From Zhengitettix transpicula (Eukaryota > Arthropoda > Insecta > Orthoptera > Tetrigidae), in NCBI GenBank assembly GCA_037074705.1, contig CM073591.1:162282032-162346031 (forward strand): DNA of 64,000 bases. Reading direction: 5' to 3'. The position numbers and the translations under genes are program-made. Numbering within the stretch: the first letter of the stretch is position 1; each line of letters begins with the position of its first letter. Below are positions 12,560 through 24,049 of the stretch, in pieces. The notes under the pieces were generated by a model. The model was not told the DNA's origin. It searched no databases and saw only the letters and a program-made list of their open reading frames with translations.

Positions 12560-12896
12560 TAAATAAATAAACATCAGTCAATTTTAAGTCAGGAAAAAGA
12601 ATTTAATGTCAAATTAAACAACGTTTCGTCGCTTATTTGGCTAACTCGTCAGGTTCAAGTTTAAAAATACAAAAAGAACAAAACAATTACAATCTAACAA
12701 AATTTATATTGTTCGTTTGTTGATAGCAAAATTCTTTCTTAAAAATGTTATTCTAATCATTGTAATTGTTTTAATATATTTGTAGTTTTAAACTTGAACC
12801 TGACGAGGTCGCCAAATAAGCGACGAAACGTTGTTTAATTTGACATTAAATTCTTTTTCCTGACTTAAAATTGGGTGATGTTTATTTACTTATTAG
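12560..12896 (+). repeat. Inverted-repeat element abutting the Helitron block
   Basis: The left arm (12560-12671) and right arm (about 12783-12896) are near-perfect reverse complements over roughly 110 bp, around an AT-rich centre of about 110 bp. The arms include TTAATGTCAAATTAAACAAC and the GAAACGTTG motif. GAAACGTTG next to a CTGA box is common in Penelope-like retroelement ends, so this may be a Penelope-derived inverted unit; a foldback DNA transposon is the alternative. The left edge coincides with the end of Helitron copy 3. Confidence 0.72.
12800..12829 (+). ncRNA. Hammerhead-ribozyme-like core (possible)
   Basis: CTGACGA (12800-12806) is followed by a hairpin GTCGC-CAAATAA-GCGAC (12808-12824) and then GAAAC (12825-12829). 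This matches the conserved boxes and stem II of hammerhead ribozymes, which are known in Penelope-like elements. I could not identify convincing stems I and III or a cleavage site separate from the surrounding long inverted repeat. The mirror copy in the left arm (12623-12652, minus strand) keeps both boxes, but its stem II is disturbed. Confidence 0.35.
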
Positions 12897-12899
12897 TTT

Positions 12900-14440
12900 T
12901 CTCAACATCCATAACATATATTTATGTACATCAGTAATAAATTAGCTTTGTTAACACAATAATTCCTGATTTATTTAAAGGTACAACTTAACAATACAGT
13001 TCTTACTTCACCAGAATAGGTTTTATAATTAGAAATTTCATATTTACTTCAATTTTCAATGAAAAATGAGTAATATCACTTATACTTAATTGAGTTGTTG
13101 TGATTTAATTTAACAAATGTTAAATGTGAATTATTTTAACGATTATCCGTCAGACAAAATAGAGGTGGCGAAAATATTCTAAATGATTATTTGAGGTCGC
13201 TAGAACATCATAAGTAATGTTCCACATAAATGAAAAATTAAAGGACACTGTAATACTATTTAACGCAGACTACCTAACAATTGACAATTATGTCACAAAG
13301 TAATTGTAATATTATAACGTATGGTCACCGAATAAACAAGTTGATAATAATTAGGAGAAGCTCTGAAATTAACTTTAACGTCTGGAGAACAGGGAAAACC
13401 CTCATCAAATATGTTGTAATCAACAAGCAGAAATTTTATCGACAGAATGACCAAGAAATAAATTCTTCTTAGTTAATGAACTAAATTATTTACTAATTGC
13501 TTAATGATCATTATCTGAGCTACTACAAACAATAAAAGAGCCACTAAATAGTGGAGAGCAAGTAATAATTCGAAGGCGGTGAGGAGCGAAGAGTAATGCA
13601 TTTTTTTGAAAATCATTTTGCAGAATATATTTTAAAAGGGGGATTTGGAAGGGTGCAATTCTTCTCTACAACACTTTTGAGGACAGATTAAGTTTAAGAA
13701 ATGAGGACGCGACAGTATAAGTGTTGAGTAACCATGTACTTGTCAGAAAGACAACACAGTAACTGTCATTTAGATATGAGAGTTGAAGAAGTCTTTAGTT
13801 CAGTGACCGGAAGTACAAGACTTAGATATTCAGACCTGCCCGTACGCTAACATGCGAAGAGAAAGCAAACATTGACAAGCTTCACGGGAATTATCTCGTG
13901 AAGTACAAAAATTGTGTTAACTGGACGCTTTCTAGAAACTACTTAAATGCACTTTATAATTCCCTTTGCAACACATAGTGTAGTTTTTCTGCAGTCAGCT
14001 TGATGTTTTCTTTATGAGTGCAGAATTATACATATGTAGTCCGAGCGACATATTAGTATTTTATGTTTCCTTTTTCTTTGTAGACATCTCACTTCAACTT
14101 TATATTGTGAGTTTCCACGTGTTATTCCCCAATTTTGCGAACGTTTCAGACGTTTTCGCTGAAGAAGCCAGCGTTAATTCTCAAACTAATGTTCAACAAT
14201 ACGCGACATGACATTGTTGCACGTCGAGTTCTCAACGCTTTTCAAACAACAATACAGAAAATAAATAATAAAATTTTCCTATTGTTATTCAAGCATGAAA
14301 TAAAATATTAATTAAGTATTTTATTTTATTTCATTTATTGCAATAAACGTAATAAATTCTACTATAGCGCGTTATTTAGGATAGGCGTCTTTTAATTGAT
14401 TTTACTGATATTTTAGTCAGTTTATTTAAACGCGTGAGCA
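12900..14440. other. AT-rich DNA, nothing recognised
   Basis: No motif, repeat or splice-supported exon seen between the inverted-repeat element and the GC-richer segment at 14450. Confidence 0.45.
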
Positions 14441-14449
14441 ACCATGTTT

Positions 14450-14830
14450 ATCGAACGTCGGCAAAAAGTACCGTTTGGTGCTAGTCAGGCTGGGGATAGT
14501 AACGGTACCTCCGGGGTTTTCCCGTTAACAAACAGCAGGTGTGAAGAGTTTCGCTGATGGAATCGTCTAGGACCTGTGATTGGTCCATAATAAATTAAAT
14601 GGACCAATAGAGGAACGGTTGGTCCCACAGGTCGGGAGAAGCGGAGGCCTGGTCAGGCATTCTGTTGCTGATGCTGACTAGAGGAGGTTGCTTGAGAAGT
14701 AGAGATTCACCAGCGAGATATACATCGATGACCAGCAGCGAGGGACATCGCTGTGTTGCAGAGACCCCAGTCTGGTAACAAATATCGCACATATCATGGT
14801 TGCGTAAAGCACTTTTCATAAATCGTTTCC
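14450..14830. other. Moderately GC-rich segment, unexplained
   Basis: It has a balanced base composition, with GGTACCTCCGGGGTTTTCCC and several short repeats of GGTC/GACC. Translations on both strands give no domain I recognise. It may be old repeat DNA. Confidence 0.25.
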
Positions 14831-15736
14831 CGGGCCTAATTTGCCACTTTAACCCTTGAGATTTTCATAACTGGCTAGTCGGGAGGGCAAAATTTAATTG
14901 TATATATCTGTAATAATATTTAATAAATTAGCTTAGAATGACCAAGGGATATTGTTTTCAAAAGTTACTTCCTCCTACCGCAGGTAAGCCGTACCGCAGG
15001 TAGGCCGTTCTAAGAATTGAACGGTCGAAGACCTCATACGGCGAGTATTCAAGGAGAGTGCCACACTACATTATTTTACTGATAAATTAGAGGCAGTTTT
15101 ATCTTTGGAGTCTGAAACAAATGACTCATTGAAATTTGCAATCCTTGTCTTCATATAAAAAATATTGTTTTTTTTCTTCTGTTTGCAACTTCTGGAACGG
15201 CAGGGCGTGCTTTTGGGGACCTTCAAGAACTTTATAGATAAGCACGCTCCCAACAGAATCTTTTGATTTTTTGAAAAGTATATTTAAAAACCATTCAAAA
15301 ATAAAACGTCACAACATTGATATTAAGCTACAAAGTATCCCGGAACGGTACATCATTCAAGTTTCCAGGAGGACATCAGCAAAGAGTGTCCGCGGACATT
15401 CAGGTCCTCCATTGTCCCCATCGCGGAATCCGGTCGGATCAACCAACAGTTCTTCCGGGACATCATAGCCAGGACAGGATTGCAGATCTATTGAGGAACC
15501 GAGTGGTGACTTTAAAACACGAGAATCTATTAATAAAGTGAATTGTTCCTGTAAAAACATTAAGCAGCGCGAGTTCATAAACAATAATTGTTTGGATAAA
15601 AATTCAGTTGGACGTACTATTTGTTGTTGTTTTTTGTGCTAGTTATTATTATTATTAGCTAATGTGGTTATTGTCGGCCTTTGCCATCATTCGGCCGCCA
15701 TTTACAAACAATTCTTGTCATTGCACAAGTAATGCC

Positions 15737-15831
15737 AACCTAGTAAAATAAAAACCACTAATATTGTATTTTTTTAACTGGTTGAACCTAGTAAAATAAA
15801 AACCACTAATATTGTATTTTTTAACTGATTG
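15737..15831 (+). repeat. 48-bp tandem duplication
   Basis: AACCTAGTAAAATAAAAACC begins at 15737 and again at 15785. The two 48-bp units differ by one T in a homopolymer and one substitution near the end, so the duplication is recent. Confidence 0.85.
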
Positions 15832-16149
15832 TGTTGATGGGTGCGGTTGGCATCAGGGTCTGTCGTACAACTTATTTCCAAAACGGATTATAGGTTTTTG
15901 GTGGCCCCCAAATAAAGTTAAATGTTGTTTTTTGTGAATGTGTTCAATTGTTTAAATAAATGCTTCAAATTGAAAATTGTCTATGTTTTAGTTAATTTTC
16001 ACCTGATACAGACGATTTTTATTTCTTCAATAATGGTTACACATCAGTAGCAGTTTAAGATAAATTTGTAGGCTGGAATTGTAGGTGACTGTCTCGTAAG
16101 TTCTCAGATCACGTCTTCAAGAGCACAGTCTACTGGGACCTTACATAGT

Positions 16150-16485
16150 CGAAAATGTGGTTTACATATAATGGGGCTCCAGAACATCTTGAGCCAAATT
16201 TTTCTAGACGGATTGGCACATTTCTAAAATGACAGATAGAAAAAGAGTAGTCAGCTCAATGGCGTTCACGTTCCTTCGGCCCCAATCCTTTAATTTTTTA
16301 ACTTTATGGTCACCTAATACAATTGGATTATGCAGATGCCATTCATATTGCAGAGACATTTCATCAACGTGTTTTTAACGACTGCCAAACCTTTTAGCTC
16401 CGTGAAGGAGTATTTGAAATTGTCTGAGTAAAGGAGGTGCGTGTAAAGGCAAATGGAGGCTATTTTGGACGATGGTTATGGGTAT
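16150..16485 (+). pseudogene. Decayed Tc1/mariner-like DDE transposase fragment
   Basis: Reading across frames, the segment gives W-F-T-Y-N-G-A-P-E-H-L, resembling the (Q)-x-D/N-G-A-P-x-H block around the second catalytic residue. Then come G-L-A-H-F, remnants of a P-x-S-P-D-L-x-P-x-D-F-F-L-W-G-H-L-like block, Y-A-D-A-I-H-I-A-E-T-F-H-Q-R-V-F-N and finally A-N-G-G-Y-F. This order is that of Tc1/mariner-superfamily transposases common in insects. Stops and frameshifts show it is dead. No terminal inverted repeats were identified. Confidence 0.6.
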
Positions 16486-16489
16486 TTAC

Positions 16490-18780
16490 TCGTTCCCTGT
16501 GACAATTACTAATTTATTCTATTACGTAAATTGTGTATTATGTGATAATTAAAAAATACGATTAAAAATTTATATGACCTTCTATGCAGCGTGGCAGTCA
16601 CTATTCACATACTGTTAATATCACAAATTGATATGCATTATGCTTCATGAATGTAGTATTTACCCACTAACTGAATCTGTAATAGATTCTAGAAAAGTAT
16701 TAGACGTAACACATAAATATATTGTAGTAATCAATTTAGAAGAAAACATAGTCACCACGTGGCGGCCCCAATAAATGTGATAATCTATTTTTGACAATCG
16801 AATTCATTTAACTATTGATTAAAGTAACTATTAACATTTGATAATTTGGTAAATTCAATAACTATTATCAAGTCAAATTTTAAATACAAACATTTATTAC
16901 AATTTATATTTAATTAGTTTTCATACACAAACTTTATACATAAATTTCACGGTTTTAATGAGATTCTTAAACCTTCAGGGTCTCTTATCGGGCCTCTAAC
17001 AGTAATAGTAACCCTCAATGATATAACCAAATTTAGAAAACAATATTACAAAGTATTATTGCACTGAATTTACTTCAATATTATTAACATAAGAAATATG
17101 ACGGTACGGACTATTATGCCATGTTTACAATAAATTTTGTACATACCAGACATCGGAGCAGCTCTCTTATCACACTAATAATACACTTCATCTTTTCATA
17201 AATTATTTAAATGACTTTAATTAAACAGGCCATTGTATCATACTTTCTACACAACCTAAGTCAGCATCTGCGATTTAATGCCTAACACATCTCCAAATAT
17301 TTCGGCAAACAGTAATAATGTCGACAGCAAGGAAATTGGAATTACACTTTCCAAATATCAGTTCGATTCAACTCACTATGAATTCTACCAATGATATCAG
17401 TTCAACAACAGTCAGTACAACTTTCCCTACAGTTTACTTACACTTGTCTCCTTCAATTTTTAACGCCAACAATCTTAATAACCGTTTTTTCATTCGTCGA
17501 CTCTTACTTGGAGTCTCATTAACTTGGTTTTTAAGCAATCCTAATATTCAGTCCTCACTGTCTGACTGCCACATACAATAACTTATTCCGATCCGCCTGT
17601 ATCGGAGACTCAGACCAACCTTCTCCGATTATATTGTGTCGTAGACTGTACTATTATTCACCGCTTTCAACATTACACATTTCCGACAATAATACTGTCT
17701 GAAACGCTCCACATTCTTACGAAACGCAGACTGTTACCTACAATACCTGGGCCACAATATTACGCTGACAATACAAATATTAAATAATTTATAAAATCCT
17801 TTCATTACATATATTGGTGGTCACTACAATATAATGAGCATGATCTCGGAATCATTTATGAGAAAGTGATATTTATAATAATATGTTAAAAAAATTTAAG
17901 ATCGTGATCACAAAATTTAAATATGTACTTAATATAAATGCCGTTTAGTTAGGAATTATTACTGAATATGTGATAATTTGAACCTACCCAAACTTTTAAA
18001 GCATTAAATTGCTGAACTTTCGATGCGAAACAGAATTCTGAAAATGGACGAAAGCTTTAATTATAAGGGGAAGTAAGCCTGGAGTTTTAGTTTTCCAAAT
18101 AATTGGTAGGCATTTTTATGCATCAGTTCCACGTGTTTGTATTTAAATATATTAAAACTGTTACCGAGAGGAAAATTGGTTTGCTCAACTGTAATTTGAC
18201 AAATTACAAAGCAGTAATTATATGGACGTAGTTTCTATTCCCTTCCCAATTGAATCCTGTGAGAATTACACAGTTACCATTTTGTCAGCTTTGAAACTGT
18301 GTTGGTGAGTGAATCCAATGAGACTGAACGGATGGGTAAGGGGAGGGCGAGGTTACGTGTGGGGTTGAAACCGTACTCTGGATGCTTTGTGTGAGTAACC
18401 TAAGTGTCAGCAACCCAAGTAGAAAAGAGAGCAGAGGCAAGCTTCTAATTATTGCAAAACCATTAATTAACGCCTGGGGGGTCGAGAATAGGCCAGTTCC
18501 GAATACACAGGAGAGGTGGAGTATTGAGTTACACTTTGTTAAAGGACGCTCAAACAAAACACAGTCGTCGCGTTCGCGCTGCTGACAACCCACGTGACGC
18601 TAATCATAGTCACATTCGCAAACTGATTATGGGCAGTGCTATGAAGACACAACAAAACTTGATGGAACTTGTCAATTACATTATTTCAATCACTATTGAA
18701 GTCCGCCAATATTTTTTAACATAAAATATGTTCAATTTCTGTCTATCACGGATTCCGTAAATTGAGATATGGCAACGCTA
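16490..18780. other. AT-rich DNA between a transposase remnant and Helitron copy 4
   Basis: Short open frames only (longest about 100 codons, minus strand at 18285-18593, mostly hydrophobic or Ser-rich with no domain). Nothing else supported. Confidence 0.45.
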
Positions 18781-18804
18781 AAATAATCTTATAAATAAAA
18801 AAGA

Positions 18805-18903
18805 GTGTATGTATGTTTGTTTGTATGTTTATTTGTATGTTTGTTTGTATGTTTGTTTGTATGTTTGTTTGTATGTTTGTTTGTATGTATATTTGTATGT
18901 TCG
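18805..18903 (+). repeat. TATG/TTTG microsatellite behind a Helitron 5' end
   Basis: This is a run of imperfect TATG and TTTG tetranucleotides right after the 5' terminus of copy 4. Shorter versions occupy the same place in the other copies (about 4716-4775, 8030-8062, 10235-10280) and behind the nested termini (8866-8905, 21644-21680). Open frames rich in Cys/Val/Phe or Thr/Asn/His read through it only because of the 4-bp period. Confidence 0.85.
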
Positions 18904-18905
18904 TT

Positions 18906-21180
18906 ATACAAATCTACACCGGTAGAGCAAATTTCACCAAATTTCGTACACGTGTTCTTTACGACCAGGAAACCAACACTGTCGGGGTGAGACATGTCTA
19001 CCACCCCCAGAAGCGGGGATGCACGGGGGTTGAAATATTTAAACATGTTAAAACAGCCGATATTTTAGTCGGATAATAATTTTTAGGGGTCCAAGATATT
19101 GATGGTGTTTCTACCGATGTTTTCTGAATATAATTTTCATCCCCTACACCCTGGGAAAAGGGCACCCTTAGGGTTTGGGGTGGAGAATACAAATCTATAC
19201 CGGTGGATCAAATTTCACCAAATTTCGTACACGTGTTCTTTGCGACCAGGAAAACAACACTGTCGGGGTGAGACGCGTCTACCACCCCCAGAAGTGGGGG
19301 TGGACGGGGGTGGAAATATTTAAACATGCTAAAACAGTCGATATTTCAATCGGATAAATTTTTTTAGGGGTCAAATATATTTATAGTGTTTCCACTGATG
19401 ATATCTGAATATAATTTTCAACTTGTACACCCTGGGGTAAGAGCACCCCTAGCGTTTGGGGTGGAGAATACAAATCTACACCGCTGGAGCAAATTTCACC
19501 AAATTTCGTACACGGGTTCTTTGCGACCAGGAAAACAACACTGTTGGGGTGAGACGCGTCTACCAACCCCAGAAGCGGAGGTGGACGGGGGTTGAAATAC
19601 TTAAACATGCTAAAACAGCAGGTATTAGATTTGGATAAATATTTTCGGGGTCAAAGATATTGACTGTGTTTCTACCGATGTTATCTGAATATAATATTCA
19701 TCTCCTACGCCCTGGGAAAAGGGCACCCTTAGGGTTTGGGGTGGAGAATACAAATCTATACCGGTGGATCAAATTTCACCAAATTTCGTACACGGGTTCT
19801 TTGCGACCAGGAAAACAACACTGTCGGGGTGAGACGCGTCTACCACCCCCACAAGCGGGGGTGCACGGGGGTGGAAATATTTAAACATGCTAAAACAGTC
19901 GATATTTCAATCGGATAAATTTTTTTAGGGGTCAAATATATTTATAGTGTTTCCACTGATGATATCTGAATATAATTTTCAACTTGTACACCCTGGGGTA
20001 AGAGCACCCCTAGCGTTTGGGGTGGAGAATACAAATCTACACCGCTGGAGCAAATTTCACCAACTTTCGTACACGGGTTCTTTGCGACCAGGAAAACAAC
20101 ACTGTCGGGGTGAGACGCGTCTACCAACCCCAGAAGCGGGGGTGGACGGGGGTTGAAATACTAAAACATGCTAAAACAGCAGGTATTAGATTTGGATAAA
20201 TATTTTCGGGGTCAAAGATATTGACTGTGTTTCTACCGATGTTATCTGAATATAATATTCATCTCCTACGCCCTGGGAAAAGGGCACCCTTAGGGTTTGG
20301 GGTGGAGTTGCTTTACAGCAAAATAACGCGAATACAACCGAGTTTGGAGTCAAATCGAAGGTTATGGATGTCAGTGAGTTTACGGGTTCTTTGCCACCAG
20401 GAAAACAACACTGTCGGGGTGAGACACGTCTACCAACCCCAGAAGCGGGGTGGACGGGGGTTGAAATACTTAAACATGCTAAAACAGCAGGTATTAGATT
20501 TGGATAAATATTTTCGGGGTCAAAGATATTGATTGTGTTTCTACCGATGTTTTCTGAATATAATTTTCATCACCTACACCCTGGGAAAAGGGCACCCTTA
20601 GGGTTTGGGGTGGAGAATACAAATCTATACCGGTGGATCAAATTTCACCAAATTTCGTACACGGGTTCTTTGCGACCAGGAAAACAACACTGTCGGGGTG
20701 AGACGCGTCTACCACCCCCAGAAGCGGGGGTGCACGGGGGTGGAAATATTTAAACATGCTAAAACAGTCGATATTTCAATCGGATAAATTTTTTTAGGGG
20801 TCAAATATATTTATAGTGTTTCCACTGATGATATCTGAATATAATTTTCAACTTGTACACCCTGGGGTAAGAGCACCCCTAGCGTTTGGGGTGGAGAATA
20901 CAAATCTACACCGCTGGAGCAAATTTCACCAAATTTCGTACACGGGTTCTTTGCGACCAGGAAAACAACACTATCGGCGTGAGACGCGTCTACCAACCCC
21001 AGAAGCGGGGGTGGACGGGGGTTGAAATACTAAAACATGCTAAAACAGCAGGTATTAGATTTGGATAAATATTTTCGGGGTCAAAGATATTGACTGTGTT
21101 TCTACCGATGTTATCTGAATATAATATTCATCTCCTACGCCCTGGGAAAAGGGCGCCCTTAGGGTTTGGGGTGGAGTTGC
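18906..21180 (+). repeat. Tandem array of eight ~280-bp modules in Helitron copy 4
   Basis: The anchor TCTGAATATAA recurs near 19120, 19400, 19681, 19961, 20242, 20550, 20830 and 21110. Spacings are about 280 bp, except one of about 308. Three module types can be told apart by the bases before the anchor: a (CCGATGTTT), b (CTGATGATA) and c (CCGATGTTA). The order is a-b-c-b-c-a-b-c. The many 60-100 residue open frames here on both strands repeat with the module and are not genes. Confidence 0.85.
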
Positions 21181-22224
21181 TTTACAGAAAAATAACGCGA
21201 ATACAACCGAGTTTGGAGTCAAATCGAAGGTTATGGATGTCAGTGAGTTTACTTCGGATAAATATTTTTAATTGCCCATTTAACCCGAAAGGGTGGGGGT
21301 TGGAAGAAAAGATAAATAATCAGTTCTTGCGCGTTTTTGGAGGAGAATTACGTGAATACTATTTCAACGGATGTTGTTGAAAATATAAATCCCTTTAGAC
21401 ATTAGTGGTGAGCTTGCTTAGGGCTGGGGGTAAGAATTATCTATTATTCTAAAACTGCCAAAATGTTATGTGTTTATGGGTAAACTAGATTGATAGTGAT
21501 TCTACCGATGTGATATGAGTAAAAATTCAACCCTTTCCACCACGGGAAAGTAGCAGATTTAGGGGTAGTGTTGTTCATACTATTTTAACCGATGTTGTTT
21601 GCATTAATAACGACGTTTAATCTTCTTATAAATAAAAATGAGTGTATGTATGTATGTATGTTTGTATATTTGTATGTTCGTTATTCAAATCTATACCGGT
21701 GGATCAAATTTCACCAAATTTCGTACACGTGTTCTTTGCGACGAGGAAACAAACACTGTCGGGATGACACGCGTCTACCAACCCCAGAAGCGGGGGTGGA
21801 CTGGGGTGTAAATATTTAAACATGCTAAAACAGTCGATATTGCAGTCGGATAAATATTTTTAGGGATCACAGATATTGATAGTGTTTCTACCGACTGTTG
21901 GGGTGAGACGCGTCTACCACCCCCAGAAGCGGGTCGGGATTATCAGTATAGCACTTTTAGGTGTTGGGTGGAGGAACGCTGCAATAAAATAAGGCGAATA
22001 CAACCTAGATTGGAGTCAAATCCAAGGTTATGGATGTCGTCCAGTTCAATTATAGCATCAAATTGGGCATTTAGCCCTAAGGGGCGGGAGTGGATGGGAT
22101 GGAAATTTTCTAACATGTTAAATCATCGATATTAGCGTGGAATAAATAAATGCCGGGACCATTGACGTTGATAGTATTTCTACCGATGTTGTTTGTAGGC
22201 ATGATAGGGGTGGGGCTAGAGAGT

Positions 22225-23472
22225 ATTTCCTTGAAAATAACGGGAAAACAATCCAGATTCGAGTCAAATCGAAGGTCATGGGTGTCCATGAATTTATCTA
22301 TGACAATCTGGACAACGCGCGGGTATCGGCTGGGTTGGGATGAGTTGACCGGCTGTTTTTTGCGTCGATTAAATATATTTCGGGATGAATTAGATTAATA
22401 AAATTTCCCTACATGTCCTCTGTGTATAATTTCAACCCCTTTCGGACTCATAAGGGTGCACCCTTAAGGGTGGGCGTGAAGTAGCATTACATAAAAAGAA
22501 ACCAGAAACTATCGGGATTGTCACTGAGTTTAATTAATTTCCTTGAAAATAACGGGAAAACAACCGAGATTCGAGTCAAATCGAAGGTAATGGATGTCGC
22601 TGAATTTATATATGACAATCTGGACAACGCGCGGGTATCGGCTGGGTTGGGATGAGTTGACCGGCTGTTTTTTGCGTCAATTAAATATATTTCGGGATGA
22701 ATTAGATTAATAAAATTTCCCTACATGTCCTCTGTGTATAATTTCAACCCCTTTCGGACTCATAAGGGTGCTCCCTTAAGGGTAGGCGTGAAGTAGCATT
22801 ACATAAAAAGAAACCAGAAACTATCGGGATTGTCACTGAGTTTAATTAATTTCCTTGAAAATAACGGGAAAACAACCGAGATTCGAGTCAAATCGAAGGT
22901 AATGGATGTCGCTGAATTTATTTATGACAATCTGGACAACGCGCGGGTATCGGCTGGGTTGGGATGAGTTGACCGGCTGTTTTTTGCGTCAATTAAATAT
23001 ATATCGGGATGAATTACAGTAATAAAATTTCCCTACATGTTCTCTGTGTGTAATTTCAACCCCTTTCGGACTCGGAAGGGTGCACATTTAAGGGTGGGCG
23101 TGAAGTAGCATTACATAAAAAGAAACCAGAAGCTATCGGGATTGTTACCGAGTTTAATTAATTTCCTTGAAAATAACGGTAAAACAACCAACATTCGAGT
23201 CAAATCGAAGGTAATGGATGTTGCTGAATTTATTTATGACAATCTGGACAACGCGCGGGTATCGGCTGGGTTGGGATGAGTTGACCGGCTTTTTTTCGTC
23301 AATTAAATATATTTCGGGATGAATTAGATTAATAAAATTTCCCTACATGTTCTCTGTGTGTAATTTCAACCCCTTTCGGACTCGGAAGGGTGCACCCTTA
23401 AGGGTTGGCGTGGAAGTAGCATTACATAAAAAGAAACCAGAAACTATCAGGATTGTCACTGAGTTTAATTAT
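22225..23472 (+). repeat. Tandem array of four 312-bp units in Helitron copy 4
   Basis: ATTTCCTTGAAAATAACGG recurs at 22225, 22537, 22849 and 23161, exactly 312 bp apart. Each unit also contains GGTATCGGCTGGGTTGGGAT and a CTTTCGGACTC block. The last unit passes into the common 3' part of the element. Confidence 0.88.
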
Positions 23473-24049
23473 GACATTAAACTTGACCGTTTAAGTCCCC
23501 GAAGCGGGAGTGGTCGGGGGTGAAAAATTTCAAACATGTTAATCGGTCGATATTTGCGATAATTATTTCCTGGGGTTAATTACTTTGATAGTATTTATAC
23601 CGATGTTGTTTGTGTATAATTTAACCCCTGTGAGGGGAGCAAGCTTAGGGGTGGGGTGGAGGTACGTTAAATAAAATCCCGCAAAAACAACCGAGAATCG
23701 AATCAATTCCGAGACTATGAATGCTCCTGAATCTAATTGTGACAACCTGGGAAACGCGACGGGTTTGGGAGTTGTTGGGCGAGGGAATAAATTTTCAGAC
23801 AATGTAATCGGCCGATTTTTGCGTGGAATACATTCTTTTTCATTATCGCATATTTGTGGGGGTGGTCATCTTCTAACATGTAAAAACGGCCGATATATTT
23901 AGTCAATGACTTCATCCCCCTTCGGCATGGGAGGTGAGCACATTTAGGGATAGGGTTCGAGGAGCTTTACATAAAAATAGCGCAAAAGTAACCAAAAATG
24001 GTTATAGATAAATGACATCTCGGGCAACGCCGGGCACCCAGCTAGTATA

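Larger units (their letters stand above)
18787..24045 (+). mobile_element. Helitron-like element, copy 4 (expanded)
   Basis: It starts A/TCTTATAAATAAAAAAGAG at 18787 and ends CTAG/T at 24042-24045, with the same pre-terminal hairpin region as the other copies. At 5.26 kb it is the longest copy because both internal arrays are enlarged: eight ~280-bp modules (anchors about 19120 to 21110) and four 312-bp units (starts 22225, 22537, 22849 and 23161). A nested second 5'-like terminus lies at 21624. No replication-initiator or helicase protein is coded, so movement would need proteins from elsewhere. Confidence 0.78.

Noticed and set aside
4698..12574. Many 60-110 codon open frames in the Helitron blocks, on both strands, also in 18789-23915
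   Set aside because: They recur with the 280-bp and 312-bp repeat periods, overlap one another on both strands, and match no protein domain. They are repeat shadows, not genes.
15270..15584. Three overlapping frames and a phrase ATTAAGCTACAAAGTATC shared with 28050
   Set aside because: The shared piece is only about 40 bp and none of the frames shows a domain; perhaps a repeat fragment, but not delimitable.
18906..23472. Possible CRISPR array because of regular repeats
   Set aside because: Units are about 280 and 312 bp and contiguous, without short repeats and unique spacers; the window is eukaryotic.
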